From contig JAJYGU010000148.1 in NCBI GenBank assembly GCA_021784975.1, positions 1 through 14,238 on the forward strand: DNA of 14,238 bases, read 5' to 3'. Both the position numbers and the translations under genes were made by a program. This DNA comes from Planctomycetota bacterium. Lineage in GTDB: Bacteria > Planctomycetota > Planctomycetia > Pirellulales > Thermoguttaceae. The notes beneath the pieces are model-generated. The model ran no database searches. It was not told where the DNA came from and worked only from the letters and a program-made list of their open reading frames with translations. Of this stretch, positions 1 to 7,240 are shown one piece after another (within the stretch, counting starts at the first letter, position 1; every line of letters starts with the position of its first letter).

Positions 1-849
1 TCCGGCCAACCGTTGCCGGCGGAAGGCCGCCCGGCCGAGACCGGAGCCCCGCTGGCGGGACCGCCGGAGATGCCGTCGGCGGCGAGCGAGCAGGCCGCTG
101 CCGACCCGTCCCTAGCGGCGACGCCGCCTACCGAGACGCCCCCCGCGGAACCTTCCGCCGCGCCGTCGGCCGCTCAACCATCGGCGGCAGCGGAGCCAGC
201 AGCCACGGAGCAACCGCCAGCGGCGCCGACCGAGACCGACAAGAAGAAAATCGAGGCGGCGGAGGAGAATATAGAAGTCGAGAAGGAGCCGGAGAAACAA
301 GAGGAACTAAAATCGGACAAGATGGAGTGGTATATCCTCAAGGTGCAAAGCAACCGAGAGGATTCGATCCGCGAAGGACTGTTGCGGCGGGTAGCCATTG
401 CTGGCCTGGATCGGTACTTCGGAGAGGTGATCGTTCCCACCGAAAAGGTGACTGAGTTCAAGGGGGGGAAGAAGCGGGTCACCAAGCGGAAGCTGTATCC
501 GGGCTACCTGGTGGTCCACATGGAAATCAACGACGACACCTGGTTCCTGGTCCGCGAGACGCCAGGCATCGGCGACTTTACCGGGGCCTCCGGCCGCCCG
601 TCGGTGATGCTCCCCCACGAAGTGGCCCGCATCGTCGCCAAGTCCGAAGAAAAGAGCGAAAAGGCCCCCAAGTTGAAGATTGCCTTCCACGAAGGCGACC
701 GGGTGAAGATCAACGAGGGAACGTTCGAGAACTTCGAAGGCGAAGTAGACAGCATCGACGAGACCAACGGCCGCGTGACCGTGATGATCAACATCTTCGG
801 CCGCTCGACCCCGGTCGAATTGGAATATTGGCAGATTGAGGCGCTATAA
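1..849 (+). CDS. nusG: Transcription elongation/antitermination factor NusG with long N-terminal extension (5' end outside window)
   Basis: NusG binds the RNA polymerase clamp through its NGN domain and links polymerase to Rho or ribosomal S10 through its KOW domain. The reading frame is open from base 1, so the true start may lie to the left; a TTG at 13 is the first possible start seen. The canonical domain begins at the Met encoded at 322 (MEWYILKVQSNRED), giving about 175 residues, the normal family size. NGN features include PTEKV, the YPGY segment and VRETPGIGDFTG; the KOW domain follows (FHEGDRVKINEGTFENFEGEV) and ends ELEYWQIEAL. Before it lie at least 103 residues rich in Pro, Ala and Glu, then a Lys/Glu-rich probably helical stretch. 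Translation could instead begin at ATG 322, but only a GAGG about 18 nt upstream supports that. rplK starts 2 nt after the stop, so the two are probably translationally coupled. Function is secure; the start is not. Confidence 0.93.
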   Translation, partial: SGQPLPAEGRPAETGAPLAGPPEMPSAASEQAAADPSLAATPPTETPPAEPSAAPSAAQPSAAAEPAATEQPPAAPTETDKKKIEAAEENIEVEKEPEKQEELKSDKMEWYILKVQSNREDSIREGLLRRVAIAGLDRYFGEVIVPTEKVTEFKGGKKRVTKRKLYPGYLVVHMEINDDTWFLVRETPGIGDFTGASGRPSVMLPHEVARIVAKSEEKSEKAPKLKIAFHEGDRVKINEGTFENFEGEVDSIDETNGRVTVMINIFGRSTPVELEYWQIEAL

Positions 850-851
850 CT

Positions 852-1280
852 ATGGCGAAGCAGTTGGCGGGCGAAGTGAAGTTCCAGGTTCCAGGTGGGC
901 AAGCCACGCCTGCACCCCCCGTGGGCACCTCGCTGGGGCGGTTCGGCATAAATCTGGGGCAGTTTGTCCAGCAGTTCAACGAACGCACTAAGGATGCCGG
1001 CGGCATGCCGATTCCCGTGGTCGTCCGGGTCTATAACGATCGCAGTTTCGAGTTTGTCACCAAGAGCCCGCCGGCGGCGGCCTTGTTGAAGCAGGCGGCC
1101 GGCATCGCCAAGGGGTCGGGCACGCCGAACAAAGAGAAGGTGGGCAAAGTGACCGTGGCCCAGATCGACGAGATCGTCAAGACTAAGCAGGCGGACCTGA
1201 ACGCCACCGATCCGGAGCACGCCCGCCGCATGGTCGAGGGGACCGCACGGAGTATGGGGTTGGAAGTGATGAGGGATTAG
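852..1280 (+). CDS. rplK: 50S ribosomal protein L11
   Basis: L11 binds the GTPase-associated centre of 23S rRNA at the base of the L7/L12 stalk and takes part in factor-dependent GTP hydrolysis and the stringent response. The 142-residue product matches the usual length. The N-terminal domain carries the proline-rich linker region (GGQATPAPPVGTSLG); the usual PPVGPALG is PPVGTSLG here. The C-terminal rRNA-binding domain reads GSGTPNKEKVGKVT and ends with RRMVEGTARSMGLEV. The start ATG lies 2 nt after the nusG stop, with GAGG 10 nt upstream inside the end of nusG. The last codons (MRD and the TAG stop) are made of the GATGAGGGATTAG repeat that continues into the spacer, so the C-terminus appears to have been reshaped by the repeat. 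Confidence 0.97.
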   Translation: MAKQLAGEVKFQVPGGQATPAPPVGTSLGRFGINLGQFVQQFNERTKDAGGMPIPVVVRVYNDRSFEFVTKSPPAAALLKQAAGIAKGSGTPNKEKVGKVTVAQIDEIVKTKQADLNATDPEHARRMVEGTARSMGLEVMRD

Positions 1281-1299
1281 ATCAGGGACCAGGGATCAG
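1268..1299 (+). repeat. Purine-rich AGGGATYAG repeat spanning the rplK stop codon
   Basis: Three imperfect copies of an AGGGAT(T/C)AG-like unit (AGGGATTAG, CAGGGACCAG, AGGGATCAG) run from the last codons of rplK to 13 nt before the rplA start. The same unit type is found in the rpoB-rpoC spacer and, as GATGAGGGATG, in the rplA-rplJ spacer. An AGAAGG at 1298-1303, partly made from the last repeat, sits 9 nt before the rplA ATG and can serve as its ribosome binding site. Confidence 0.6.
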
Positions 1300-1312
1300 A
1301 AGGCTGAGTGTT

Positions 1313-1999
1313 ATGCCTAAGACAGCGAAACGGATGGTCGCCATGCAGGCCAAAGTGCCGGCCCAGCAGAAGCCGGTGCCGGTGGCCGAGGCGGTGACCA
1401 TCTTGAAGACTTTCAACACCACCAAGTTCGACCAGACGGTGGAGATTGCCATGCGGCTGGGGATCGATCCGAAACAGGCCGACCAACTGGTCCGGGGCTC
1501 GATCGTGCTGCCGCACGGCATCGGCAAGACGTTGCGGGTGATCGTGTTTGCCAAGGGCGACAAAGTCGATGAGGCCAAGGCAGCCGGCGCCGACGAGGTG
1601 GGCGGACCGGAGCTGGCCGAAAAAATCAAAGCCGGCTGGACCGATTTCGATGTCTGCATCGCCTCGCCCGACATGATGGGCGTGGTCGGGCCGTTGGGCA
1701 AGGTGCTCGGTCCGCGCGGGCTGATGCCTTCGCCGCGTGCCGGCACGGTCACGCCCGAGGTGGGCAAGGTCGTTAAGGAATACAAGGCCGGCAAGGTGGA
1801 GTTCCGCAACGACGCCGGCGGCAACGTCCATGCGGTGGTGGGCAAGCTGAGTTTCGAGGCCGCCAAGCTGACCGACAACATTACCGCTTTTATTAATCAC
1901 GTGATGGCCATCAAACCGGCCGCCGTGCGCGGCCAATACCTGAAAGGCATTGCCCTGAGCGCCACCATGAGCCCGAGCCTGCGGGTGCAGGCCGGGTAG
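1313..1999 (+). CDS. rplA: 50S ribosomal protein L1
   Basis: L1 forms the mobile L1 stalk that guides deacylated tRNA out of the E site; in many bacteria it also represses its own operon by binding an mRNA mimic of its 23S site. The product has 228 residues, close to the family norm. Recognisable segments are the N-terminal TKFDQTVEIAMRLGIDPKQADQ, the RGSIVLPHGIGKT strand, the central domain with GGPELAEKIKAGWTDFD, the signature GKVLGPRGLMPSPRAGTV and the C-terminal AGKVEFRNDAGGNVHAVVGK. The ATG at 1313 gives the expected MPK start and has AGAAGG 9 nt upstream. It lies 32 nt after rplK, the usual L11-L1 pair. Confidence 0.97.
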   Translation: MPKTAKRMVAMQAKVPAQQKPVPVAEAVTILKTFNTTKFDQTVEIAMRLGIDPKQADQLVRGSIVLPHGIGKTLRVIVFAKGDKVDEAKAAGADEVGGPELAEKIKAGWTDFDVCIASPDMMGVVGPLGKVLGPRGLMPSPRAGTVTPEVGKVVKEYKAGKVEFRNDAGGNVHAVVGKLSFEAAKLTDNITAFINHVMAIKPAAVRGQYLKGIALSATMSPSLRVQAG

Positions 2000-2028
2000 C
2001 CGAGAATAGCCAGACAACCGACCATAAT

Positions 2029-2042
2029 CGCCGTTAACGGCG
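2029..2042 (+). other. 14-bp perfect palindrome after rplA
   Basis: CGCCGTTAACGGCG is self-complementary over all 14 bases, 29 nt after the rplA stop. As RNA it can form a 5-bp GC stem with a TTAA loop. There is no T-run after it, so it is not a standard terminator. It directly abuts the large hairpin at 2043-2131 and could be part of one leader structure for rplJ. The palindrome is seen; any role is inference. Confidence 0.55.
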
Positions 2043-2131
2043 GATGAGGGATGGATAAGAGATGAGAGATGAAAGCCAAGAGACCGCTTGGTCTTTCTTT
2101 ATCCTTCATCCCTTATCTCTCATCGCTCATC
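2043..2131 (+). repeat. 89-nt long imperfect hairpin (GATGAG-type repeat) in the rplJ leader
   Basis: Purine-rich left arm and pyrimidine-rich right arm pair in order: GATGAG 2043-2048 with CTCATC 2126-2131, GATG 2050-2053 with CATC 2121-2124, GATAAG 2054-2059 with CTTATC 2112-2117, GATGA 2061-2065 with TCATC 2106-2110, GAT 2068-2070 with ATC 2101-2103, and GAAAGCCAAG 2071-2080 with CTTGGTCTTTC 2087-2097 (one bulged T), closing a loop of six bases. That is about 34 pairs. An alternative tip, AGAGACC-GCTT-GGTCTTT followed by CTTT, excludes the GAAAGCCAAG stem and resembles a weak terminator. The position is where the L10 autoregulatory leader is found in many bacteria, but I do not recognise its consensus here. 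It ends 25 nt before rplJ. Processing site, attenuator or inert repeat are all possible. Confidence 0.7.
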
Positions 2132-2156
2132 TCCAACAAACCACGAAATATCCGTC

Positions 2157-2705
2157 ATGAGCAAGTACGTAAAGAGCCTGGTCGCCGAAGACCTTCGCCA
2201 GCGTTTGCAGAACGTCAACGACGCCTTGTTGGTGAACATGGTCGGTCTGAAGGTCAACACCAACACCCGTCTCCGCGCCGAGCTGCGCCGCAAGAATATC
2301 AACGTGATGGTGATCAAGAACAGCTTGGGGCTTCGGGCCACTCAGGGGACGCCGTTGGCGCCCATGTTCGAGGGTCTTACCGGCACGGCGGCCGTCTGCT
2401 GGGGTGGCGAAGACATCGTCAGCCTGGCCAAAGAGATTACCAAACTGATCCGCGACGACAAGAACGCCCCGTTCTCGGCCCGCGGCGGGGTGATGGACGG
2501 CGAACGGCTGACGGCCGAACAGGTCGACCAAGTGAGCAAATGGCCCAGCCGGCTGGAACAGTTGAGCATCGTGGCCGGGCAAATCCTGAGTCCGGGCGCC
2601 AAGTTGGTCAGCCAACTGACGGCCATCGGCGGGGCGCTGGCCAGCCAGATCGAGCAGCGCGGCCAAGAGAGCCAGGAAGCCGCTGAGCCGGCGAAGGCAG
2701 AGTAA
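2157..2705 (+). CDS. rplJ: 50S ribosomal protein L10
   Basis: L10 anchors dimers of L7/L12 to the 23S rRNA stalk base and, bound to L7/L12, usually represses its own mRNA. From ATG 2157 the product has 182 residues. It begins MSKYVKSLVAEDLRQRL, has the typical NTRLRAELRRKNINVMVIKNSL segment of the globular domain, and ends in an Ala/Glu-rich helix after LTAIGGALASQIEQRGQES, the region that binds L7/L12. The frame is open further upstream to a TTG at 2088, but that would add 23 non-family residues encoded by the hairpin arm. No Shine-Dalgarno is visible in the 25 nt before ATG 2157 (sequence ends AATATCCGTC), unlike rplL, rpoB and rpoC. Confidence 0.96.
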   Translation: MSKYVKSLVAEDLRQRLQNVNDALLVNMVGLKVNTNTRLRAELRRKNINVMVIKNSLGLRATQGTPLAPMFEGLTGTAAVCWGGEDIVSLAKEITKLIRDDKNAPFSARGGVMDGERLTAEQVDQVSKWPSRLEQLSIVAGQILSPGAKLVSQLTAIGGALASQIEQRGQESQEAAEPAKAE

Positions 2706-2707
2706 AG

Positions 2708-2814
2708 AATGCAAATTGAAAAATGCAAATTGAAAATTGAGAATTGCAGGCTGACAGATCAACCGTAACCTTGAATGCCAGGACACTTTTCATTTTTCAA
2801 TTTTCAATCCTTGA
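2708..2814 (+). repeat. A/T-rich inverted repeat (AATTGAAA type) between rplJ and rplL
   Basis: The left part has two direct copies of AATGCAAATTGAAAA (2708-2722 and 2722-2736) followed by ATTGAGAATTG. The right part (2786-2814) is its pyrimidine complement. ATTGAAAATTGA (2729-2740) is a perfect inverted match to TCAATTTTCAAT (2797-2808), with weaker pairing continuing inward to CATTTT. A second register pairs TTGAAAAATG (2716-2725) with CATTTTTCAA (2791-2800). The loop is about 45 nt. The segment is strikingly A/T-rich beside GC-rich coding DNA. No open frame or terminator T-run is evident. Confidence 0.65.
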
Positions 2815-2853
2815 GAACACGTTTCCCCATCCACAAGAACTAGAGTGCGAGAG

Positions 2854-2859
2854 AAAGGA
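2854..2859 (+). promoter_or_regulatory. Shine-Dalgarno of rplL
   Basis: AAAGGA lies 11 nt before the rplL ATG at 2871 and supports that start. It lies beyond the AATTGAAA hairpin, so the hairpin would not hide it directly. Confidence 0.6.
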
Positions 2860-2870
2860 TCGAGACTGTC

Positions 2871-3284
2871 ATGTCCACGGCCGAAGCAACCCGCGAGTTT
2901 TCCCCGCTGACCCAAGAGTTGGGCGAGAAGATCGTCGGCTTGACCCTTAAAGAAGCCAAAGAATTGAGCGACTACCTGGAGGAGGTCCACGGCATCAAGC
3001 CGGCGGCCGGCGGAGCGGTGATGATGGCCGCCCCGGCCGAGGGCGGTGCGGCGGCGGCCGCGGCCGTGGAAAAGACCGAATTCGACGTCATCCTGGAGGG
3101 TTACGGCGATAAGAAGATCGGCGTCATCAAAGTGGTTCGGGCTGCCACCAGCCTGGGCCTGAAAGAGGCCAAAGACCTGGTCGAAGCCGTGCCGGCCAAG
3201 ATCAAAGAGGGCCTGTCGAAAGAAGATGCCGAGAAGCTCAAGAAGGAATTGGAAGAGGCCGGCGGCACCGTGTCGATCAAGTAG
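2871..3284 (+). CDS. rplL: 50S ribosomal protein L7/L12
   Basis: L7/L12 forms the flexible stalk that recruits and activates translational GTPases; it is present in multiple copies per ribosome bound to L10. The 137-residue product is a little longer than the usual 120-130, because of about ten extra residues at the N-terminus (MSTAEATREFSPL). The N-terminal dimerisation helices (LGEKIVGLTLKEAKELSDYLEE) lead to an Ala/Gly hinge (about residues 45-66) and the C-terminal factor-binding domain starting EKTEFDVILEGYGDKKIGVI, with VRAATSLGLKEAKDLVEAVP and the end LEEAGGTVSIK. All expected parts are present. It follows rplJ by 165 nt and precedes rpoB by 236 nt. Confidence 0.97.
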   Translation: MSTAEATREFSPLTQELGEKIVGLTLKEAKELSDYLEEVHGIKPAAGGAVMMAAPAEGGAAAAAAVEKTEFDVILEGYGDKKIGVIKVVRAATSLGLKEAKDLVEAVPAKIKEGLSKEDAEKLKKELEEAGGTVSIK

Positions 3285-3520
3285 CGGTGCGCCTGCCGGG
3301 GCGTTCAACTCCGATCGAAGGAACAGTGCGTCTCATAATCCCCAGCGAATTTCACGGTTCGGGGACATTTATGGCCGCGTGCGGTGGCTTGCGCGCCGGC
3401 GAGCTTGCTCCGTACATTCCCGTGGGGCTGCCCGTGCCTTGGCCGGCCCGGCGTCCCGCCCGCGGGTCGATTCTGCGCATTTCTGGTCTGTCTCTTGTTA
3501 CCCCAGGAGGGTGATTCCTT
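3285..3520 (+). other. GC-rich rplL-rpoB spacer
   Basis: This 236-bp spacer has no convincing gene; short open frames here give low-complexity Arg/Pro/Gly products unlike any family I know. It lacks the GGGATTA or AATTGAAA repeats seen at other junctions. It contains GC-rich self-complementary segments, including a GCTTGC/GGCGAGC stem at 3387-3404 and the palindrome CCCGCGGG at 3459-3466. In E. coli the same junction holds an attenuator and an RNase III site, so a similar role is conceivable, but no terminator T-run is visible. A CATAAT at 3334 lacks a matching -35 box. Confidence 0.45.
3505..3510 (+). promoter_or_regulatory. Strong Shine-Dalgarno of rpoB
   Basis: A full AGGAGG is placed 10 nt before the rpoB ATG at 3521. 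It is the best ribosome binding site in the operon and fixes the rpoB start. Confidence 0.75.
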
Positions 3521-6500
3521 ATGGCCACCACCGCTCAACGACGGCTCCAACCCAAGGAAACTCGTCGCTTCGGCAGCCTCCGAACCCTTCATGCCATCCC
3601 TGATTTGACCGAGATTCAAACTCGTGGTTACGAGGCGTTCCTCCAATATGAGACCCCCTGGCAAAAGCGAAAGGACCAAGGGATCGAAGGCGTCTTGCGA
3701 GAGATCTTCCCCATTGAGAGCTACGATAAGACGTTGCGCCTGGAATATCTCCGCTATGAGTTGGGCAAGCCGCGCTACGAGCCTGACGAGTGCCGCCAGT
3801 TGCGGCTGACCTATGGCCGGCCCTTCAAAGTCTGGCTGCGGCTTACCAAGGAACAACCGATCGAGGAGGAGGTCTACCTGGGCGACGTCCCCATCATGCT
3901 GGGCGGCGGCGAGTTCATCATCAATGGGGCGGAGCGGGTGGTGGTCAGCCAGTTGCACCGCAGCCCGGGCGTGGATTTCGTCAGCGAGATGGAGGGCACC
4001 GGCGAGCGGCGGCTGCAAAGCTGCCGCATCATCCCCGAACGCGGCAGTTGGATCGAGTTGAACGTCAGCCGCAAAGAGAGCCTCTCGGTCCGCATCGATC
4101 AGAGCGGCAAGTTTTCGGTCATGACCCTGCTGCGGGCCATGGACCCCAAATACAGCGACAACGCCAACCTGCTGCGGGCTTTCTATCCCACCCACTTGGA
4201 AAAGGTGGTGGATGGCCGCAGCGTGGTGAAGATCGAGGGCAAGCTGGCCGTCGGCAACATTGTGTACGCCGGCCATAGCGATCGGGCCGGCGAAATCATC
4301 GTCGAGTGCGGTCAGAAGATCACCAAGAATGCCGCCGAGACGATCTGCACCTCCGGCCTGAAAGAGGTCGAGGTGATGGCCGACCCCAAGAATCCGCTGC
4401 TCCTAAACGCGCTGGCCGAGGACAACACCGCCAGCCACGAAGAGGCCCTGCTGCGGATTTACCAGCGATTGCGCCCCGGCAACCCGCCCCAGTTGGAAAA
4501 GGCCAAGGCCCTGTTCCACGAAAAGTTCTACGACACCAACCGTTATCGGCTGGGGCGAGTCGGCCGCTTCCGCATCAACCGCAAGCTCAACCTGAATATC
4601 CCCGAAGATGAAATGATCCTGCGGGCGGACGATCTGATTGCCGCCATCAGCTACCTCCTGCGGCTTCGCAACAATGAGCCGGGAGTCGAGGTCGACGATA
4701 TCGACCATTTGGGCAACCGGCGGCTGCGAACCATCGACGAATTGGCCTCCGATGAACTGCGGAAGGGCTTCTTGAAGCTCCGCCGCACCGTCCAGGAACG
4801 CATGAGCCTGAAAGACCTGGAAGACATGACTCCGCGGAGCCTGGTCAACCCCAAGAGTATCTCGGCGGCCATCGAATACTTCTTCGGCCGCGGTGAATTG
4901 TCGCAGGTGGTCGATCAGACCAATCCCCTCTCCATGCTCACCCACGAGCGGCGGCTGTCGGCCTTGGGACCGGGGGGGTTGAATCGCAAGCGGGCCGGCT
5001 TCGAGGTCCGCGACGTCCACATCTCCCACTACGGCCGGATCTGCCCCATCGAGACCCCGGAAGGCACCAACATCGGCTTGATCGCCAGCCTGGCTATCTA
5101 CGCCGGGGTGGACGACTACGGTTTCCTGGTCACCCCCTACCAGAAGATCAAGAACGGCCAGTTGACCGACGAAATCGAGTGGCTGCGGGCCGACCAGGAA
5201 CACGAGGCCATTCTGGCCCCGGCCGACGCGGCCATCAGCGACGGCCGCCTGGCCGGCGACACCATCATCGCCCGCTATCACGGCGACTTCCAGATGGTCC
5301 CCATCCAGCAGGTGCAGTACATCGACGTGGCCCCGGCGCAAATGGTGGGGGTTTCGGCGGGCCTGATCCCTTTCCTCGAGCATGACGATGCCAACCGGGC
5401 TTTGATGGGCTCCAATATGCAGCGACAGGCGGTGCCGCTGTTGATCACCGAACCGCCGCTGGTGGGCACCGGGCTGGAAATCGAAGCCGCCCGCAACTCC
5501 AGCATGCTGGTCCGCGCCCTGCGGAAGGGGGTGGTCAGCCACGTCGACGCCAACCACATCGAGATTGGTCCCGACCTCTACAAGCTGCGGAAATTCGTGG
5601 GGCTTAACGAGCGCACCTGCCAGAACCAGAGACCGATCGTCAAACCGGGCGACAAGATCGAGAAAGGGCAGGTCATCGCCGATGGGGCCGCCACCCACCG
5701 CGGCGAATTGGCCCTGGGCCGCAACGTGCTGGCCGCCTTCATGGCCTGGGACGGCTTCAACTTCGAGGACGCCATTATCATCAGCGAGGAGCTGGTGGAG
5801 AACGACACCTTCACCTCGATCCACATCGAGGAGTTCGATATCGAAATCCGCGAGACCAAGCTGGGCCGCGAGGAGTTTACCCGCGACATCCCCAACGTCT
5901 CCGAACGCCAACTCCGCAACCTGGACGAAAACGGCATCGTGCGGGTAGGAACGTACGTGCGGCCGGGCGACGTGCTGGTGGGCAAGGTCTCGCCCAAGTC
6001 GAAAACCGAGCTGACCCCCGAGGAAAAGCTGCTCCACGCCATCTTCGGCCGGGCTGGCGAAGACGTCAAGAACGATTCGCTGGAAGTCCCTTCCGGGGTG
6101 GAAGGCATCGTCATCGGGGCCCAGAAATTCTCCCGCCGCATGAGCCTCAACGAAGACGAGCGCCGGAAGTTCGAAAACGACCTGAAAGAGACTGAGGCCA
6201 AGGGCAACGAGCGGATCGCCCTGGCCTTCGGCGAATTGGTCAAACAGATCGAAGAGGTGCTGAAGAAGAAGCTCACCGACGAAGACGGCAACCCACTGGT
6301 GGAAGGCCAGGAACACCGCTACGTGGCCGAGCAGGTCCACCAGTTCGACCTCGAGAAGCTGGACATCCGCAGCCCGCAGCGCAAAGCCGAGGTCGAGAAA
6401 CTCTACAAGACCCTTTGGCCGGCGGTGGAGACGGCGGTCGACGCCAAGGAGCGGGCCTTGAACTCGATGAAACGCGGCGACGAGCTCCGCAGCGGCGTGC

Positions 6501-7234
6501 TGCAGATGGTCAAGGTATACATCGCCGCCAAGCGGGTGATTTCGGTGGGCGATAAGATGGCCGGCCGACACGGCAACAAGGGAGTCATCGCCCGGATCCT
6601 CCCCAAGGAAGACATGCCCTTCCTGCCCGACGGCACGCCGGTGCAGATCCTGTTGAATCCGCTGGGCGTTCCCAGCCGTATGAACGTGGGCCAGATCTTG
6701 GAGACGCACCTCGGCTGGGCGGCCGCCAGCCTGGGCTTCCAGGCCATCACCCCGATCTTCGACGGGGCCACCGAGCAGGACATCCGCGAGAAGCTCGAAC
6801 AGGCCGGCCGGCCGGCTCACGGCAAGGCGCAGTTGTACGACGGGCGGACCGGCGTGCCGTTCGAGCAGCTCTCCACGGTGGGCTATATCTACATGTTGAA
6901 GCTGCACCACCTGGTGGACGACAAGGTGCATGCCCGCTCCACCGGCCCCTACTCGCTGATTACGCAGCAGCCGCTGGGCGGCAAGGCCCGCTTCGGCGGC
7001 CAGCGATTCGGGGAAATGGAGGTCTGGGCCCTGGAGGCCTACGGGGCAGCCTATATCCTCCAGGAGTTGTTGACCGTCAAGAGCGACGACGTAGAAGGCC
7101 GCACCAAGATTTACGAGGCCATGGTGAAAGGCGAAAACACCCTCGAGGCCGGCACCCCGGCCAGCTTCGACGTGTTGACCAACGAAATCCGCGGCCTGGG
7201 ACTGAATATGCAGTTGGAGAAGGCGCGGATATGA
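3521..7234 (+). CDS. rpoB: DNA-directed RNA polymerase subunit beta
   Basis: RpoB forms one pincer of RNA polymerase and, with RpoC, the active-centre cleft; it contains the rifamycin pocket. The product is 1237 residues, between the actinobacterial (about 1170) and E. coli (1342) sizes. The N-terminus reads FGSLRTLHAIPDLTEIQTRGYEAFL; the fork/rif region starts GELSQVVDQTNPLS near residue 458 and continues ALGPGGLNRKRAGFEVRD and IETPEGTNIGL. The active-site-facing GDKMAGRHGNKG is at 1010-1021, and the C-terminal anchor TNEIRGLGLNMQLEK is complete. A lineage-variable charged insert lies at about 880-985. Rifamycin-contact Asp465, His475 and Ser480 (E. coli 516, 526, 531) are present, but E. 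coli Phe514 is Val463. An AGGAGG precedes the ATG. It is followed 148 nt later by rpoC. Confidence 0.98.
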   Translation: MATTAQRRLQPKETRRFGSLRTLHAIPDLTEIQTRGYEAFLQYETPWQKRKDQGIEGVLREIFPIESYDKTLRLEYLRYELGKPRYEPDECRQLRLTYGRPFKVWLRLTKEQPIEEEVYLGDVPIMLGGGEFIINGAERVVVSQLHRSPGVDFVSEMEGTGERRLQSCRIIPERGSWIELNVSRKESLSVRIDQSGKFSVMTLLRAMDPKYSDNANLLRAFYPTHLEKVVDGRSVVKIEGKLAVGNIVYAGHSDRAGEIIVECGQKITKNAAETICTSGLKEVEVMADPKNPLLLNALAEDNTASHEEALLRIYQRLRPGNPPQLEKAKALFHEKFYDTNRYRLGRVGRFRINRKLNLNIPEDEMILRADDLIAAISYLLRLRNNEPGVEVDDIDHLGNRRLRTIDELASDELRKGFLKLRRTVQERMSLKDLEDMTPRSLVNPKSISAAIEYFFGRGELSQVVDQTNPLSMLTHERRLSALGPGGLNRKRAGFEVRDVHISHYGRICPIETPEGTNIGLIASLAIYAGVDDYGFLVTPYQKIKNGQLTDEIEWLRADQEHEAILAPADAAISDGRLAGDTIIARYHGDFQMVPIQQVQYIDVAPAQMVGVSAGLIPFLEHDDANRALMGSNMQRQAVPLLITEPPLVGTGLEIEAARNSSMLVRALRKGVVSHVDANHIEIGPDLYKLRKFVGLNERTCQNQRPIVKPGDKIEKGQVIADGAATHRGELALGRNVLAAFMAWDGFNFEDAIIISEELVENDTFTSIHIEEFDIEIRETKLGREEFTRDIPNVSERQLRNLDENGIVRVGTYVRPGDVLVGKVSPKSKTELTPEEKLLHAIFGRAGEDVKNDSLEVPSGVEGIVIGAQKFSRRMSLNEDERRKFENDLKETEAKGNERIALAFGELVKQIEEVLKKKLTDEDGNPLVEGQEHRYVAEQVHQFDLEKLDIRSPQRKAEVEKLYKTLWPAVETAVDAKERALNSMKRGDELRSGVLQMVKVYIAAKRVISVGDKMAGRHGNKGVIARILPKEDMPFLPDGTPVQILLNPLGVPSRMNVGQILETHLGWAAASLGFQAITPIFDGATEQDIREKLEQAGRPAHGKAQLYDGRTGVPFEQLSTVGYIYMLKLHHLVDDKVHARSTGPYSLITQQPLGGKARFGGQRFGEMEVWALEAYGAAYILQELLTVKSDDVEGRTKIYEAMVKGENTLEAGTPASFDVLTNEIRGLGLNMQLEKARI

Positions 7235-7240
7235 AAGCAG

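Noticed and set aside
2088..2156. Upstream TTG start giving L10 23 more residues.
   Set aside because: The extra residues come from the hairpin arm, no ribosome binding site fits, and the L10 family starts MSKYVK at ATG 2157.
3334..3339. CATAAT as a possible -10 promoter box before rpoB.
   Set aside because: No -35-like hexamer at suitable spacing; an isolated hexamer is weak evidence.
3287..3608. Small plus-strand open frames in the rplL-rpoB spacer.
   Set aside because: Low-complexity Arg/Pro/Gly products, no family resemblance, and overlap with the rplL end or rpoB start.
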